A model generated the notes under the pieces. It made no database searches and was not told the origin of the DNA. It saw only the letters and a list, made by a program, of their open reading frames with translations. A DNA stretch of 64,000 nucleotides from Kitasatospora viridis (GTDB lineage: Bacteria; Actinomycetota; Actinomycetes; Streptomycetales; Streptomycetaceae). Of this stretch, positions 15,621 to 24,065 are shown piece after piece. The DNA lies in contig NZ_VIWT01000002.1 in assembly GCF_007829815.1 (NCBI RefSeq), forward strand, positions 310,001-374,000, written 5' to 3'. Both the position numbers and the translations under genes were made by a program. Each line of letters begins with the position of its first letter. Position 1 is the first letter of the stretch.

Positions 15621-16723
15621 CAGAGTCCTTGTGGCGCACCGTGAACGTGTACCACCACGACGCCGACCGCACCGACCTGGTGCTCGACGCGGTGCGCCCG
15701 TTCATCGCGGCGGTCGCCCCGTCGGTGTCCAGGGTCTACTACCAGCCGCACTGGCGGCGCGGGCCGCACGTGCGCATCCCGATCCAGGCGAGCGCCGAGG
15801 CCTTCGACGCGGTCGTCGCGCCGGCCGCGGCCGAGGTGCTCGCGACCTACCTGCGGGCGCACCCGTCCACCGTCCTGCTCGACGAGCAGGCCTCGCACGC
15901 ACAGCACGTCCGGCTGGCCGAACAGGAGCGCGAGCGCGGGCCGCTGACTCCCTGGGCGCCCAACAACAGCATCGGGATCGAACCCTACGACCGGCGCGAG
16001 AACGTGCTCGGCGGGCTCGCCGCGGCGGACCTGCTCGCCGACTACTACGTCGACACCAACCAGAGCGTGTTCGACATCCTCGACTGGGTCCGCGCCGGCG
16101 GCTCGAAGATGGCGCTCGCCGTCGACATGTTCATCGCGGTGGCGAACCGGTTCCTCCCGCCGGTGACCTACGGCTACATGTCCTTCCGCGGACACGCCGA
16201 CGCGTTCCTGGCGAAGATGCCCGACGGCCTGCGCGAACGGTTCGACCGGGTCTACGAGGGCAACGCGGACCTGTTCCGGCAGCGGGTCGTCGAGATCACC
16301 GGCGCCGCCGAATACCACGACGTGCTGCTGTTCAGCGACCTGCCCGACATCCTGCTCCGCTACCGCAACCAGGCCAACGAGCTGATCGAGACCGGCGAGT
16401 TGGCACTGGACACCGACGACAACGGCGACCCGGAGGAGTGGGGATCGACCTGGACCGCCTGGTCCGACCGCAGCCCCTTCCACCAGGCGCTCGGCGGTCA
16501 CCGGGCCGCCGCCGACCAACTCGGCGGCTGGGACGAGTTCCGGCGCTACCGGGTGGTGCTCAACTGGCTCTACCTCAACATGTACCGGCTGGGCATCGGC
16601 GAGTTGGAGCGCAACCTGATCTGCCACGTGGTCTCCCGCGCCGTCGAGGACGTGCACGGAGTGACCGCGATGGAGCGGATCCAGGGCCTGATCGGCTACG
16701 TCGAGAGCGGCGGCCGGCTCTAA
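15617..16723 (+). CDS. SpaB_C / thiopeptide-type biosynthesis protein 2 (candidate pyridine synthase)
   Basis: A 368-residue SpaB_C-type protein starting at ATG 15617 (ATGA overlap). The motif VYYQPHWRRGPHVRIPI corresponds to FFFLRYWEGGPHVRLRV of the first copy but is more divergent. In thiopeptide clusters two SpaB_C-fold proteins normally occur, one an eliminase and one the [4+2] pyridine synthase. By that precedent this more divergent copy is the better candidate for the macrocycle-forming enzyme. The pairing with a second LanB-type gene immediately upstream equally allows a second dehydratase. Role unresolved; family secure. Confidence 0.8.
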   Translation: MTESLWRTVNVYHHDADRTDLVLDAVRPFIAAVAPSVSRVYYQPHWRRGPHVRIPIQASAEAFDAVVAPAAAEVLATYLRAHPSTVLLDEQASHAQHVRLAEQERERGPLTPWAPNNSIGIEPYDRRENVLGGLAAADLLADYYVDTNQSVFDILDWVRAGGSKMALAVDMFIAVANRFLPPVTYGYMSFRGHADAFLAKMPDGLRERFDRVYEGNADLFRQRVVEITGAAEYHDVLLFSDLPDILLRYRNQANELIETGELALDTDDNGDPEEWGSTWTAWSDRSPFHQALGGHRAAADQLGGWDEFRRYRVVLNWLYLNMYRLGIGELERNLICHVVSRAVEDVHGVTAMERIQGLIGYVESGGRL

Positions 16724-16748
16724 CCGGCCCGCCAGAAAGGACGAACCC

Positions 16749-17717
16749 ATGAGTCACGCCGTCACCGTCAGCGGACTCGTCAAGCGCTACCACCCGCACG
16801 CACCCGCCGCCGTCGACGACCTGAGCTTCACCGTCGAGCGGGGCGAGGTCTTCGGCCTGCTCGGCCCGAACGGCGCGGGGAAGTCCACCACGGTCGGCGT
16901 GCTGACCACCCGGATCCTGCCCACCTCGGGCCGCTGCCTGGTGCTCGGCACCGACGTGGTGACCCACCCGGCCAGGGCGAAGCGGCTGCTCGCGGTCGTC
17001 CCCCAGCGCCAGAACCTGGACCGCTCCCTCGACGTGCGGCAGAACCTGCTCTTCCACGCCCGCTACCACGGCGTCGGCCGAGGCGAACGGGTCGGCCGCG
17101 CCGACGAGTTGCTCGACCTGATGGGCCTCACCGAGCAGGCCGGCCAACGCGTCGAGCGGCTCTCCGGCGGCCAGGCGCAGCGGGTCGTCATCGCCCGGGC
17201 GCTGATGCACGCGCCGAAGGTGCTGTTCCTCGACGAGCCGTCGACCGGCCTGGACCCGCAGTCGCGGCTCTTCCTGCACGAGCGCATCCGCGAACTGCGC
17301 GAGCGCGGCGTCACCGTCGTGCTCACCACGCACGACATGGAGGAGGCCGAGAGCCTGTCCGACCGGATCGGCATCGTCGACCACGGCAAGCTGCTCGCCC
17401 TGGACACGCCGCGCGCGCTGACCGGGGCGCTCCCGGGCGGCACCACGATCACCGCGCAGGTCCGCGGTGCGGGGGTGCCGGCCGCCGAGATCCTCGCCGC
17501 GCTCACGGAGTTGCCCGGAATCAGCGCGGCCGAGCACGACACGCCGCCGGGCGGCACCGAGTACTTCCGGGTGCGGACCGAGCGGGACCCGTCGGCCCTG
17601 CTGCCGGACGTGCTGCGCACCGTCGTCGACCACGGGTGCCTGCTGGTGGACCTCGCGATCGCCCGGCCGAGCCTCCAGGACGTCTTCATCACGCTGACCG
17701 GAAGGGAACTGCGGTGA
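16749..17717 (+). CDS. ABC transporter ATP-binding protein (DrrA-like)
   Basis: A 322-residue ATPase with Walker A GPNGAGKST (residues 37-45), signature LSGGQAQR, Walker B VLFLDEPSTGLD and an H-loop TTHD. The ~80-residue C-terminal extension is typical of DrrA-type drug exporters. A GAAAGGA ribosome-binding site precedes ATG 16749. The stop overlaps the permease start as GTGA. Placed at the end of the RiPP operon, it most likely powers export of, or self-resistance to, the mature peptide. Confidence 0.93.
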   Translation: MSHAVTVSGLVKRYHPHAPAAVDDLSFTVERGEVFGLLGPNGAGKSTTVGVLTTRILPTSGRCLVLGTDVVTHPARAKRLLAVVPQRQNLDRSLDVRQNLLFHARYHGVGRGERVGRADELLDLMGLTEQAGQRVERLSGGQAQRVVIARALMHAPKVLFLDEPSTGLDPQSRLFLHERIRELRERGVTVVLTTHDMEEAESLSDRIGIVDHGKLLALDTPRALTGALPGGTTITAQVRGAGVPAAEILAALTELPGISAAEHDTPPGGTEYFRVRTERDPSALLPDVLRTVVDHGCLLVDLAIARPSLQDVFITLTGRELR

Positions 17718-18547
17718 CCACCCTGACCGAACCCGCCGAGATCACCGAGACCGCCCGGGCGCGCACGGAGTTCGGCCCGGTGACCCGGACCTTCCTGGCG
17801 GTGCTGTGGCGCGACGTCTACACCACCAGCCGCCGGCCGACCGGCTTCCTGCTCCAGGTGGTCGTCCAGCCGCTGCTGCTGTTCTTCGTCTTCGGCAAGG
17901 TGCTCAGCGAGGCCGGCATCACCCGGGGCGACTTCGGCGCGACGCTGCTGCCCGGCGTCATGGCACTCAACGCGGTGCTCGTCGCCCTGGAGAACACCGC
18001 GATGCCGCTGATCATGGACTTCTCGTGGTCCGGCGAGATCGAGGACCGGCTGCTCGCCCCGCTGCCCGGGTCGCTGGTCGCCGTCGCCAAGATGCTGTTC
18101 GGCACGCTGTGCGGCCTGTTCGCCGGGCTGGTCATGGCGCCGATCGGGTTCCTCGTGCTCGGCACCGCCGGCTGGCCGCTCACGGCCTGGCCGGGCCTGC
18201 TGCTGATCCTGCTGCTCGGCTCGGCGACCGGCGCCGGCGCCGGGCTGATGCTGGGCACGATCGTGTCGCCGGACCGCATCGGCGTCACCTTCTCGCTCGT
18301 CATGGCCCCGTTGACGTTCACCGGATCCGTCCAGTACCCGTGGTCCTCCCTCGGCCACCTGAGGTGGTTCCAGGTGGTCTCCGCGGTCAACCCGCTGACC
18401 TACGTCAGCGAGGGCCTGCGGGCCGCGGCCCTGCCCGGCCCGCCGTCGTCGATCCCGCTGTGGGTGGACGCCCTGGTGCTGCTGGTCGCCCTGGTGGTCA
18501 CCGGGGCGGTCGGCATCAAGGGATTCATGTCCCGCGCACTGGGCTGA
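17714..18547 (+). CDS. ABC-2 type transporter permease (DrrB-like)
   Basis: A 277-residue membrane protein starting at GTG 17714. About six hydrophobic segments are visible (for example LLLFFVFGKVL, LLPGVMALNAVLVAL, GLFAGLVMAPIGFLVL, LLLILLLGSATGAGAGLML, VDALVLLVALVVTGAVGI), and it contains the MALN/ENTAMPLIMDFSWSGEIEDRLLAPL region seen in DrrB-like permeases. It forms the export channel with the ATPase encoded just upstream. Substrate inferred from position: the RiPP product. Confidence 0.9.
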   Translation: MTTLTEPAEITETARARTEFGPVTRTFLAVLWRDVYTTSRRPTGFLLQVVVQPLLLFFVFGKVLSEAGITRGDFGATLLPGVMALNAVLVALENTAMPLIMDFSWSGEIEDRLLAPLPGSLVAVAKMLFGTLCGLFAGLVMAPIGFLVLGTAGWPLTAWPGLLLILLLGSATGAGAGLMLGTIVSPDRIGVTFSLVMAPLTFTGSVQYPWSSLGHLRWFQVVSAVNPLTYVSEGLRAAALPGPPSSIPLWVDALVLLVALVVTGAVGIKGFMSRALG

Positions 18548-18601
18548 CGACAACTGGTCTGACAGTCAGTTACATCACCAAGCACAAAAGGAAATTGACG
18601 C

Positions 18602-18760
18602 ATGAACAGGAACATCAGGACCGCTGCACCGATGGTCTACGCGGCCCTCATCGTGGGCGGCTTCATGATCAGCTCACCGGTCGGGGTCGGCGTCTGCGTG
18701 GTGGGCGGCATCTTCCTCGCGGTGCTCTACGCGGTCACCAACGGCGGCAGCCGTGGCTAG
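18602..18760 (+). CDS. Small (52-residue) two-helix membrane protein
   Basis: A short gene with AAAGGAAA 6 bases before ATG 18602. The peptide starts MNRNIRTAAP and has two hydrophobic stretches, VYAALIVGGFMI and GVGVCVVGGIFLAVLYAV, joined by SSPVG, so it probably spans the membrane twice. I do not recognise it. As the last plus-strand gene of the RiPP operon, after the exporter, it is a candidate immunity peptide or exporter accessory subunit. Its TAG stop (18758-18760) overlaps the stop of the convergent lipoprotein gene within the palindrome CTAG. Confidence 0.7.
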   Translation: MNRNIRTAAPMVYAALIVGGFMISSPVGVGVCVVGGIFLAVLYAVTNGGSRG

Positions 18761-19383
18761 CCGATGAACCCCTGGGTCGGCCTGGTGACGAAGTCCAGCA
18801 CCCGGCCGGCCTCCACCGCCACCGTGACGTGGGAGGTGGGGCAGATCGGGTCCTGGCCGTGCGCGGCGATCCAGTCGTCGATGGCGGCCGTGCCCGGGGC
18901 GACCACACCAGCGTCGTCCGCGTCGAAGTCCTGAGCCTTGGCACAGCCCGCGTCGGCGAGCTCCTGCGCGAGCACGGCGTGCGCCCCCTGCTCCCGGGTC
19001 AGCGTCGGCCCCTTGGGACGGCCGGAGCTCTTCTGCAGGCCGGGGACGAGCTGCAGCAGCCCCGCCGTGCGCGTCTGCACTTCGTCCATGGTGTAGGGAC
19101 GGTTCGGCCCCAGGTAAGTGTTCCCGCGGCTGGACCAGAAGGCCCTCATATCGGCGGTCAGCGCCATCGTGCCGTCCGGGTTCACCAGCAGGTCGTGCGC
19201 GCCGTCCCAGAACTCCGGGGGGAGGAAGCCGCTGTCCAGCTGGAACTGCCGGACGCTGACGGTGGCCCGCCCGATCGCCTCTTCGTTCTGAATCCGGGGC
19301 GCCTCATGCGGTTTGGCACTGGAGCAAGCCGTGAGCGGCAGCACGAGTAACACCGTGACTGCCGCAGCCGTGCGGATGTTCAT
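18757..19383 (-). CDS. Putative lipoprotein of unknown function
   Basis: A 208-residue protein with an N-terminal lipoprotein signal: MNIRTAAAVTVLLVLPLTAC, with the lipobox LTAC and Cys at residue 20. The ATG at 19383 is preferred to an upstream in-frame start because the signal then begins at its natural position and a G-run lies just before it. The rest is hydrophilic, with no motif I recognise. It is anchored on the outer face of the membrane. Convergent with the small membrane protein gene; the two stops share CTAG. Confidence 0.75.
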   Translation of the reverse strand: MNIRTAAAVTVLLVLPLTACSSAKPHEAPRIQNEEAIGRATVSVRQFQLDSGFLPPEFWDGAHDLLVNPDGTMALTADMRAFWSSRGNTYLGPNRPYTMDEVQTRTAGLLQLVPGLQKSSGRPKGPTLTREQGAHAVLAQELADAGCAKAQDFDADDAGVVAPGTAAIDDWIAAHGQDPICPTSHVTVAVEAGRVLDFVTRPTQGFIG

Positions 19384-19453
19384 CGGAATCCCCCCGTCGA
19401 GTTCGCCTGACCCCATGGTCGACGCCGAACCCCACCCGCCCAGTTCCGCCGGC

Positions 19454-20056
19454 TCAGAGCCAGCCGCGGCTCTGTGCGATCTTGGCCGCGTCGGTGCGGT
19501 TGCGCGCGCCCAACTTGGCCATGGCGGTGGAGAGGTAGTTGCGGACGGTGCCCTCCGCCAGGCTCAGCCGGGCCGCGATCGCCGCGTTGCCGGCCCCCTC
19601 CGCGACCGCGCGCAGCAACTCCCGCTCCCGGCCGGTCAGCGGATCGGCCGCGTCCCACGCGGCCACCGCCAGTTCCGGCGAGACCACCCGCTCGCCCGCG
19701 TGCACCCGGCGCAGCGCGGCCGCCAGTTCGCCGATCGGCGCGTCCTTGAGCACGTACCCGGCCACTCCTGCGTCGACCGCGCGGCGCAGGTAGCCGCTGC
19801 GCGCGAAGGTGGTGACGATCAGCACCCGGGTCGGGTTGCCGAGGCGGTTCAGCTCCACGGCCAGGTCGAGCCCGGTGCGGCCGGGCATCTCGATGTCGGT
19901 CACCAGCACGTCCGGCCGGAGCTCGCGCACCGCGACCAGCGCGTCGTCGCCGTTGGTCGCGGTGGCCACCACCGTGATGTCCGCCTGGAGGTCGAGCAGG
20001 GAGGCGAACGCGCCCAGCACCATGCCCTGGTCCTCGGCCAGCACCACGCGGATCAT
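19454..20056 (-). CDS. LuxR/NarL-type response regulator
   Basis: A 200-residue two-component regulator. The receiver domain has the acidic pair ED near residue 8, phospho-acceptor Asp in VLVTDIEMPGRTGLDL, and Lys in YVLKDAPIGEL. The C-terminal LuxR helix-turn-helix is LTGRERELLRAVAEGAGNAAIAARLSLAEGTVRNYLSTAMAKLG. It overlaps the kinase gene by 4 bases. It probably controls the adjacent ABC transporter genes. Confidence 0.95.
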   Translation of the reverse strand: MIRVVLAEDQGMVLGAFASLLDLQADITVVATATNGDDALVAVRELRPDVLVTDIEMPGRTGLDLAVELNRLGNPTRVLIVTTFARSGYLRRAVDAGVAGYVLKDAPIGELAAALRRVHAGERVVSPELAVAAWDAADPLTGRERELLRAVAEGAGNAAIAARLSLAEGTVRNYLSTAMAKLGARNRTDAAKIAQSRGWL

Positions 20057-21168
20057 CGGGCCGCCTCCAGCGGCACCGTGATGGTCAGTGTGGTGCCGGC
20101 CGCGCCGGAGCGCCGCACCTCGCCGCCGAGCTTGGCGATCCGCTCCCGCAGGCCGGTCAGCCCGGTGCCCTCCGGAGCGGCGCCGCCGATCCCGTCGTCC
20201 GCGATCACCAGCCGCACCCCTTCCTCGTCCGCGTCCAGTCCGATGTGGCAGGTGGCGGCCCGGGCGTGCCGGGCCACGTTCGTCACCGCCTCGCGCAGCG
20301 CCAGGCCCAGCTCGTGCTCGGCCGCCGCCGCCAGGGGCGGCTCGTCCTCGCAGCTCACCCGCAGGGTCACCCCGGTCACGGCCAACATACGCCGGGCCAC
20401 CTCCAGTTCCGCGCGGATGCTGGTGCGCCGCCAGCCGGTGACCGTGCTGCGCACCGCCGCGAGCGCCTCCCGGGCGTTGCGCTCGATCTCCTCGGACTCG
20501 GCGCGGGCCCGCTGCGGGTCGGCGAGCACCAGCTCCTTGGTCAGCTGCGCGCGCATCACCACCGCGGTCAGCGAGTGCCCGAGCAGGTCGTGCAGGTCGC
20601 GCGCGATCCGTTCGCGTTCCGCCAGGGTGGCGAGCAGTTCGACCTGCGTGGTGCGCAGCCGCTGGTTCTCCAACTCCCGCCGCCGGTCGCGCTGCCGAAG
20701 TTCGAGGAGGCCGACGACCCAGATCATGACGAACGCGGAGGCGAAGCCCAGCAGTCGGTAGGGCACCGGCACCTGCGAGAGTAGCGCCGTTGCGCAGTCG
20801 AGCACGGTCAGGCCGGCCAGCCACCGTCGCGCCACCTGCCACGGCAGGGTGTTGGCGGCGGCGGCCGCGGCGTAGATGAAGAGCACGCTCGCGGCGCCGT
20901 TGAACGGCGTGGCCAGTGCGCCGATCACGGCCATCGGCACGATCGACGACCAGACCTGTCGCGCGGACCGCCCGCGCAGCAGCGCCACCGCGTACAGCAG
21001 GACGGTGGCCGCGCACACCGTGATCGCCAGCGGCCACTCCCACCACGCCAGGTCGGGCGAGAAGTAGGGCTGCGCCGGCACGAACAGCAGGTAGCCGAGG
21101 TAGACCCACTCCCAGGTCCGCAGCCGCTCGGCCACGGGCCTGGGACCGGTGCCGTCGAAGCTGGTCAC
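20053..21168 (-). CDS. Sensor histidine kinase (NarL/DesK type)
   Basis: A 371-residue kinase. The N-terminal half has about five membrane segments (VYLGYLLFVPA, PLAITVCAATVLLYAVALL, IVPMAVIGALA, AASVLFIYAAAAAANTL, LLGFASAFVMIWVVGLLEL). A coiled linker leads to the HisKA_3 box ERERIARDLHDLLGHSLTAVVM (phospho-His in RDLHD), and the ATPase domain shows REAVTNVARHARA and IADDGIGG. GTG 21168 is chosen because it overlaps the permease stop by 4 bases in the usual coupled pattern. It probably senses an envelope-active compound or membrane state. Confidence 0.93.
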   Translation of the reverse strand: MTSFDGTGPRPVAERLRTWEWVYLGYLLFVPAQPYFSPDLAWWEWPLAITVCAATVLLYAVALLRGRSARQVWSSIVPMAVIGALATPFNGAASVLFIYAAAAAANTLPWQVARRWLAGLTVLDCATALLSQVPVPYRLLGFASAFVMIWVVGLLELRQRDRRRELENQRLRTTQVELLATLAERERIARDLHDLLGHSLTAVVMRAQLTKELVLADPQRARAESEEIERNAREALAAVRSTVTGWRRTSIRAELEVARRMLAVTGVTLRVSCEDEPPLAAAAEHELGLALREAVTNVARHARAATCHIGLDADEEGVRLVIADDGIGGAAPEGTGLTGLRERIAKLGGEVRRSGAAGTTLTITVPLEAAR

Positions 21169-21911
21169 AGGCGCGCGCGACGGTAGGACAGTGCCGCCAC
21201 CCCGGCCGCCAGCACCGTGGTCAGCAGCAGCGCGAGCACGTGGATCAGGGCGCTGCCGTCGCCGAGTTGGGCCAGCCCGAGCTGGGCGAGGTGGTAGGTG
21301 GGCAGGAAGTCCGCGATCCCCTGCACCGCCGAGGGCAGCATCTTGATCGGGATCCACAGCCCGGACAGCACCGCCAGCGGGAACAGCACCGCGTTGAGCA
21401 GGGCGATCGCCGCACCCGTGCGCAGCTGGAAGCCGACCGCCACGCTGAGCAGCGTGAACGGGACGCTGCCCAGCAGCAGCACCAGCGCCACCCGCAGCAG
21501 TGCCCAGGGCGAGGCGTGCAGCGTGCCGAAGGCCTGGGCCGCCACCCCCATCAGCAGCAGCACGCCCACGCCGTAGAGCAGCGCGGCGGTGGCCTTCGCG
21601 GCGAGGCTGACCCAGATCGGCACCGCGGAGACCCGCTTGGTGCGCAGCCAGCCGAGGTCCCGGTCCTGTGCGACGCCGATTCCGGGCTGCAGGGAGGCGA
21701 CCGTGATCACTCCGTAGGTGCCGAAGGTGGCCACCATGGCCGTGCCGGCCGAGACGCCCTGCACGGTGCCCTGCCCGTACAGCAGGTTGAACAGCACGAA
21801 GAACCCGACCGGCATCAGGACGCCGAAGAACAACGAGGTGGGTTCGCGCAGGATCGACCGGAGTTCGTCCCGCAGCTCGACCCGGAAGATCCGTCCCGTC
21901 AGCGCGTTCAT
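21165..21911 (-). CDS. ABC-2 family transporter permease
   Basis: A 248-residue membrane protein with about six transmembrane segments (for example LFFGVLMPVGFFVLFNLLY, FGTYGVITVASL, LYGVGVLLLMGVAA, LLRVALVLLLGSVPFTLLSVAV, VLFPLAVLSGLWIPI, LIHVLALLLTTVLAAGVAAL). FGTYGVITVASLQPGIGVAQDRDLGWLRTKRV is typical of ABC-2 drug exporters. Coupled to the ATPase upstream and the kinase downstream by 4-base overlaps, which marks a regulated export or self-protection unit. Confidence 0.92.
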   Translation of the reverse strand: MNALTGRIFRVELRDELRSILREPTSLFFGVLMPVGFFVLFNLLYGQGTVQGVSAGTAMVATFGTYGVITVASLQPGIGVAQDRDLGWLRTKRVSAVPIWVSLAAKATAALLYGVGVLLLMGVAAQAFGTLHASPWALLRVALVLLLGSVPFTLLSVAVGFQLRTGAAIALLNAVLFPLAVLSGLWIPIKMLPSAVQGIADFLPTYHLAQLGLAQLGDGSALIHVLALLLTTVLAAGVAALSYRRARL

Positions 21912-22816
21912 GCCGCCCTGCCTTCCTCGTGGCTGGTCAGTGCGACCACGGCCTCCGCCAACCCGGCGTCCTGCACCCGCAGTTCGGACACCCCGGGGTC
22001 CTGGTCCAGCAGCACGCGCAGCAGGCGTTCCGGCGAGTGGGTCTGGAGCGTCACCAGGTCGTGCTCGCGCCCGATCCGGAGCACGCCGGGCAGCCGCTCC
22101 AGGGCCTGCTGGTCGAGGCCGGTGCGGACGGTGACCGTGCGGTCGGGGAGCCGGGAGACGAGTTCCTGCGGCGGTGCGTCGGCCAGGATCCGGCCGTGGT
22201 CGAGCACCACCACGCGGTCGGCGAGCGCGGCCGACTCCTCGATCAGGTGCGTGGTCACCAGCACCGCGGTGCCCTGCGCGCGGCGCCGGGCCAGGATGCC
22301 CCAGAAGTGCCGCCGGGCCTGGGTGTCCAGGCCGACCGTCGGCTCGTCGAGCACCAGCAGGGCCGGCTCGGTGACCAGCGCCATCGCCAGCTGCACGCGC
22401 TGCTTCTGGCCGCCGGAGAGCTTGGCCACCCGGCGGCGGGCCAGTTCGGTCAGCCCGAGTTCCGCGAGGATCGGGCCGGCGGCCGCCGCCCGCAGCCCGC
22501 CGCGGACGGCGGCGCCGCTCACCAGCTCGTGCACGGTCAGCGTGTTGGGGAACCCGGAGGCCTGCTGCGCCACGCCGAGCCGGCGGCGGGTGGCCGCGCG
22601 GCGCGGATCGCCGCCCAGGATCCGCACGGTGCCCTGCTGCGGGGCGAGCACGCCGACCGCGAGTGCCACCAGGGTCGACTTGCCGGCCCCGTTGGGCCCG
22701 AGCAGCGCGACGCACTCTCCCGGGGCGATGGTCAGGTCGACGCCGTCGAGCGCGACGGTCTCCCCGTACCGGTGCCGCAGCCCGTCGGCCGTCAGCACTG
22801 CTTCTGTGGTTGCCAT
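21908..22816 (-). CDS. ABC transporter ATP-binding protein
   Basis: A 302-residue ATPase with Walker A GPNGAGKST, signature LSGGQKQR, Walker B LLVLDEPTVGLD and TTHLIEES. It is first in the four-gene minus-strand operon and pairs with the ABC-2 permease that follows. The exported compound is unknown. Proximity to the RiPP cluster makes a resistance role possible, but the cluster already has its own exporter. Confidence 0.93.
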   Translation of the reverse strand: MATTEAVLTADGLRHRYGETVALDGVDLTIAPGECVALLGPNGAGKSTLVALAVGVLAPQQGTVRILGGDPRRAATRRRLGVAQQASGFPNTLTVHELVSGAAVRGGLRAAAAGPILAELGLTELARRRVAKLSGGQKQRVQLAMALVTEPALLVLDEPTVGLDTQARRHFWGILARRRAQGTAVLVTTHLIEESAALADRVVVLDHGRILADAPPQELVSRLPDRTVTVRTGLDQQALERLPGVLRIGREHDLVTLQTHSPERLLRVLLDQDPGVSELRVQDAGLAEAVVALTSHEEGRAA

Positions 22817-22853
22817 GCTGACCAGGCTCCCGTCCGGTGCCCCGTGCTCGGTA

Positions 22854-22890
22854 GTGATGCCCTGTCACCAGCGCGAGATGACATAAGTCA
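22854..22890 (-). promoter_or_regulatory. Candidate operators upstream of the ABC/two-component operon
   Basis: Two short dyads lie 38-75 bases before the ATPase start: GTGA-N7-TCAC (22854-22868) and TGAC-ATAA-GTCA (22879-22890). Paired TGAC/GTCA-type half-sites fit a dimeric LuxR-family response regulator acting on its own operon. The rest of the 165-base gap to the next gene shows no clear promoter. Confidence 0.35.
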
Positions 22891-22981
22891 ACCTCTGGTC
22901 GCCTCGGGATCCTCGGGAGGGGGATCGGGGGTGCTCGCACTATAGCGGGGGCATGTGAACGCAACCAGGGTGGAGCTGCGC

Positions 22982-24025
22982 CTACGTCAACCGGATCGGG
23001 GCGGGCAGCAGGGCCGGGGCGGGCACCGGCACCCAGCGGCCGTCGTCGCCGACCCGGCCGAAGGCCTGGTCGCCGAAGTGGAAGCCGAAGCCGTAGGTGT
23101 GCGGCTTGCGCAGCTCGGCCAGCAGGGTGCGGCGGGCCGTGAGCACCTGGGCGGCGTTGGTGTCCGGACCGGACGGCCACTCGGGGTGGGCCAGCTGGGC
23201 CGGGGTGTGGAAGGCGTCGCCGAACACCAGGATCCGCCGCCCGTCGCCGGCCGACACGACGAAGGTGGTGTGGCCCGGGCTGTGGCCGGGGGTGATCAGC
23301 GTGGTGACGCCGGGCCACACCCGGGCGTGGTCGTCGAAGCGGCGCAGCACCTTCGACATCGGCAGCATGAACTCGTCCCAGTTCGGTGCCCCGACCTTGA
23401 CCTGGTGCTCCCAGAACGGTTCCCACTCGGCCCCGGCCACCAGGTAGCCGGCGTGCGGGAAGGCCTTGCGCGGCGCCCGGCCCGGCGCGGCCGTGAAGCC
23501 CATGCCGGTGTGGTCGGTGTGCAGGTGGGTGAAGGCAACGGTGTCGATGGTGGCCGGCCGCACCCGCAGCCGGCCCAGCGTGCGCAGCAGCGCCCCGCCG
23601 CGGGAGACGCCGAGCGAGGGCGGGAGCACGTTGGCGCCGAGGCCCACGTCGATGAGCAGCCGGCGGTGGCCGCGCTCGACCAGCACGCCGCCCGCCGAGG
23701 CGGCGATCCGGCCCGACGGCGCCAGCTCCTCGGGGTGCTCGGCCCAGTAGGAGGAGGGGACGGCGGGCAGGAAGCCGGTGCGGTCCAACTCCATGGCCGC
23801 GTCCACGACGTAGGTGAGCCGGACGTTGCCCAGGGTGAAGGTGCGGACGGCGGACTGGTCGCCGAGCGAGCCGAACCGGCGGGGTGCGGGCGCGGCCGCC
23901 GGTTCGGCTTCGGCCTGGGGGAGCGCGCCGGCGAGCGGGCCGGCCAGGGCCGCGCCGGCGACGACCGCGGTGCGCAGCACACCGCGCCGGGAGGGGGTGG
24001 ACTGCTGCTCGGGGGGTTCTGTCAT
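22982..24025 (-). CDS. Tat-exported metallo-beta-lactamase-fold hydrolase
   Basis: A 347-residue protein. The N-terminus carries a twin-arginine signal (SRRGVLRTA followed by VVAGAALAGPLAGAL), so it acts outside the cytoplasmic membrane. The metal motif HLHTDH is at residues 167-172, and further ligands are likely in PGHSPGHT and FGDAFH. Overall it resembles lactonase/organophosphate-hydrolase-like members of the fold. It is the last gene of the organic-acid operon, 40 bases after the PEP carboxylase stop. It may hydrolyse a lactone or ester outside the cell; the substrate is not evident. Confidence 0.85.
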   Translation of the reverse strand: MTEPPEQQSTPSRRGVLRTAVVAGAALAGPLAGALPQAEAEPAAAPAPRRFGSLGDQSAVRTFTLGNVRLTYVVDAAMELDRTGFLPAVPSSYWAEHPEELAPSGRIAASAGGVLVERGHRRLLIDVGLGANVLPPSLGVSRGGALLRTLGRLRVRPATIDTVAFTHLHTDHTGMGFTAAPGRAPRKAFPHAGYLVAGAEWEPFWEHQVKVGAPNWDEFMLPMSKVLRRFDDHARVWPGVTTLITPGHSPGHTTFVVSAGDGRRILVFGDAFHTPAQLAHPEWPSGPDTNAAQVLTARRTLLAELRKPHTYGFGFHFGDQAFGRVGDDGRWVPVPAPALLPAPIRLT

Positions 24026-24065
24026 GGCCTGGAACTCCTTCGTGGGAGGGGTGGGTGACGGGGCG

